Assembly: GCA_913057925.1 (NCBI GenBank) | Contig: CAJXPG010000027.1 | Span: forward strand, 1 to 34,700 | Length of the DNA: 34,700 nt | Direction: 5' to 3' | From: an uncultured Colwellia sp. | Lineage (GTDB): Bacteria; Pseudomonadota; Gammaproteobacteria; Enterobacterales; Alteromonadaceae | Translations under genes and position numbers: made by a program | Notes under the pieces: model-generated | Databases searched by the model: none | Told to the model about the DNA's origin: nothing | What the model saw: the letters and a program-made list of their open reading frames with translations, nothing else | In this document: positions 33,412 through 34,700 of the stretch, one piece after another | How positions within the stretch are numbered: the first letter of the stretch is position 1 | Layout: each line of letters starts with the position of its first letter

Positions 33412-34287
33412 TTAACGCTTCCAAAGAACGTTCACTAATGCGCCAAACATGATTAAGCCACCACCTATAAAAGTCGTGATAGCGGGCACCTCACTAAAAT
33501 ACGCCCAACCAATCATCACCGAAAAAAGCACCTGAACATAAGCATAAGCCGTAGCTTTACTAGCATCCTCACAATGCAGCGCTTTAGTTAGACCTACTTG
33601 TCCAACTTGGGTAAAAATACCGACTAAAATTAATAAAACAATTGCCGCCATGCTCGGTACGACAAAATTATCACCAAGCATAATGATTGCAATAGGCAGA
33701 GATACCATGGGGAAGTAAAAAACAATGACCGAGCTATCGTCAGTTTTAGTCAATTTTTTCACGATAACATAGGCAACTGCACTGCCAAATGCGCCAAGTA
33801 CTGCAGCGCCAATACTAAGCCAAGGATACTCAACAACACCATCAACCTTCAAATTAGGTTGAATCATGATAAATAAACCTACCAAGCTAATAACAATACA
33901 GGCAATAGTTGAGCGCTGTATCATTTCTTTCAAAAAGACTAGCGCCAAAATAGCCGTAAAAACAGGATGTAAGTACTGTAAAATAGTAGCTTCTGCCAAG
34001 GGTAGTGTGGTTACCGCATAATAAACAAACATTAAAGCAAAGGCGCCCACCGTGCCTCGGGCAATTAACAGCGGCTTGTTATTTCCCCAAACGGAGATTT
34101 TTTTACGCTTGATATCACCATAACTGATAATGGCCGACACTATCGCTCTAGCCGCGACAATTTCAAGGACAGGAATGCCCAAAGCACTCACTTCTTTTAC
34201 ACTGGCAGCCATCAAGGCGAAGCCCAATGCTGAGAGTAACATATACCAAGCACTCATCGGCAGTAAGCTCTTTATCGCTGAAACCAT
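33412..34287 (-). CDS. DMT-superfamily (EamA) transporter
   Basis: This is a 291-residue integral membrane protein with about ten membrane helices arranged as two EamA repeats of five (first ~12-140, second ~155-290). The signature PLAEATILQYLHPVFTAILA ends the first repeat and SKATAYAYVQVLFSVMIGWAYF the second, as in drug/metabolite exporters. The likely role is export of a small metabolite; substrate cannot be told. The ribosome site before ATG 34287 is weak; an in-frame ATG at 34257 (MSAWYMLL) is an alternative. Confidence 0.85.
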   Translation of the reverse strand: MVSAIKSLLPMSAWYMLLSALGFALMAASVKEVSALGIPVLEIVAARAIVSAIISYGDIKRKKISVWGNNKPLLIARGTVGAFALMFVYYAVTTLPLAEATILQYLHPVFTAILALVFLKEMIQRSTIACIVISLVGLFIMIQPNLKVDGVVEYPWLSIGAAVLGAFGSAVAYVIVKKLTKTDDSSVIVFYFPMVSLPIAIIMLGDNFVVPSMAAIVLLILVGIFTQVGQVGLTKALHCEDASKATAYAYVQVLFSVMIGWAYFSEVPAITTFIGGGLIMFGALVNVLWKR

Positions 34288-34423
34288 CTAGTAAGATTCT
34301 CAAATAAGAAGTGATGAAGGAAAGTGGCCATTCTAACGCAATAGCAGCACAGTGTTGCACTAAGTTATCAAATTATTTTTTGCTAATCACAATACTCAGT
34401 AAAGAGATCGCTGACAAACTCAA

Positions 34424-34609
34424 CTTATTGACCAAGAGCATAAAGCCATGATGGATACTGTGGATGAATACTTAAAAATCTATAGTAAAGAAGGCCACAA
34501 CTCTTTAAAACAAGTTACCGACTTCTTGGCGGGTTGGTTAATTAATCATATTCAAGAATCAGATCAAAATACCGAGATTACCCAGAAGAACAAGGAGCAG
34601 AGGAAGTAA
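34424..34609 (+). pseudogene. 5'-truncated hemerythrin remnant
   Basis: The frame reads LIDQEHKAMMDTVDEYLKIY, then SKEGHNSLKQVTDFLAGWL, then INHIQESDQ, and ends at TAA 34607-34609. It matches the last third of the intact hemerythrin (compare NEKGHDALDEISKFLSDWLINHINGTD). The His of DQEH, the His of INHI and the Asp of ESD remain as iron ligands, but the first half with the HFNREE motif is gone. A stop (TGA 34412) sits in frame just upstream. It is probably a decayed paralogue; a gene split by the contig end is excluded, because its 3' end is inside and its 5' side is internal. Confidence 0.8.
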
Positions 34610-34667
34610 TAAATTATTTTTAGCAGCCTCTAAGATAAATTATAACACCCTCTTAAGTATTTAAAAT

Positions 34668-34700
34668 CTGTCTCTTATACACATCTGACGCTGCCGACGA
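34668..34700 (-). other. Sequencing adapter (Nextera i5/read-1 side), not genomic
   Basis: The last 33 bases are the reverse complement of the Nextera read-1 adapter: the 19-bp mosaic end CTGTCTCTTATACACATCT at 34668-34686 followed by GACGCTGCCGACGA. Genomic sequence ends at 34667. Confidence 0.98.

Overview
The window is one complete assembled contig, not a slice of a finished genome: positions 1-50 and 34668-34700 are Illumina Nextera adapter sequence, so the biological DNA runs from 51 to 34667. The DNA is AT-rich, with Leu codons mostly TTA/TTG/CTT. The gene content (leuABCD with a Leu attenuator, a GspA-GspB fusion, a multidomain cca, and a cytochrome cd1 denitrification cluster with a fused NirT) points to a marine gammaproteobacterium of the Alteromonadales. 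Colwellia or a close relative is my best guess, made from protein style and not from a search.

Layout. 51-1670: the end of a surface-polysaccharide sugar operon, with a truncated GDP-fucose-synthase-type reductase and a PLP enzyme whose catalytic Lys is His, a pair that suggests GDP-colitose-type 3,6-dideoxyhexose synthesis. 2003-7210: a leucine biosynthesis operon with a sigma70-like promoter, a 20-codon leader peptide with CTC Leu codons, mutually exclusive hairpins, leuA-leuB-leuC-leuD and a strong terminator. 7244-13271: housekeeping and unknown genes (gspAB fusion on minus, cca on plus, an unknown protein, small membrane proteins, an AlkB-type dioxygenase, a VF530-type protein).

13456-26573 is the centre of the window, a nitrite respiration locus. 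On the minus strand lie nirS (cytochrome cd1) and, downstream, a six-heme-motif NirT/NapC protein fused to an ethylbenzene-dehydrogenase-like heme domain. Between them is a long foldable RNA segment and a terminator. Diverging on the plus strand are a membrane bacteriohemerythrin with its own terminator and then nirC-nirF-nirDL-nirG-nirH-nirJ-nirE-nirN, which covers the heme d1 pathway from uroporphyrinogen III: NirE (SUMT), NirDL/G/H (siroheme decarboxylase), NirJ (radical SAM), and NirF/NirN (final periplasmic steps). Three FNR/DNR-like palindromes lie in the nirS-hemerythrin gap and upstream of nirC, consistent with low-oxygen/NO control. No NO reductase, nirM or regulator gene is in the window.

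26754-34609: a flavodoxin-fold reductase, an unknown protein with a CGSC motif, a SUKH (SMI1/KNR4) protein, several small unknown or membrane proteins, a Sel1-repeat and a TPR exported protein, a DMT transporter, and a 5'-truncated hemerythrin remnant just before the terminal adapter.

No rRNA, tRNA, insertion sequence, integrase or CRISPR array was seen. The least expected elements are the fused NirT, the structured nirS 3' region, the duplicated nirF-nirDL stop/SD/start junction, the intercistronic hairpins in the d1 operon, and the second, broken hemerythrin.
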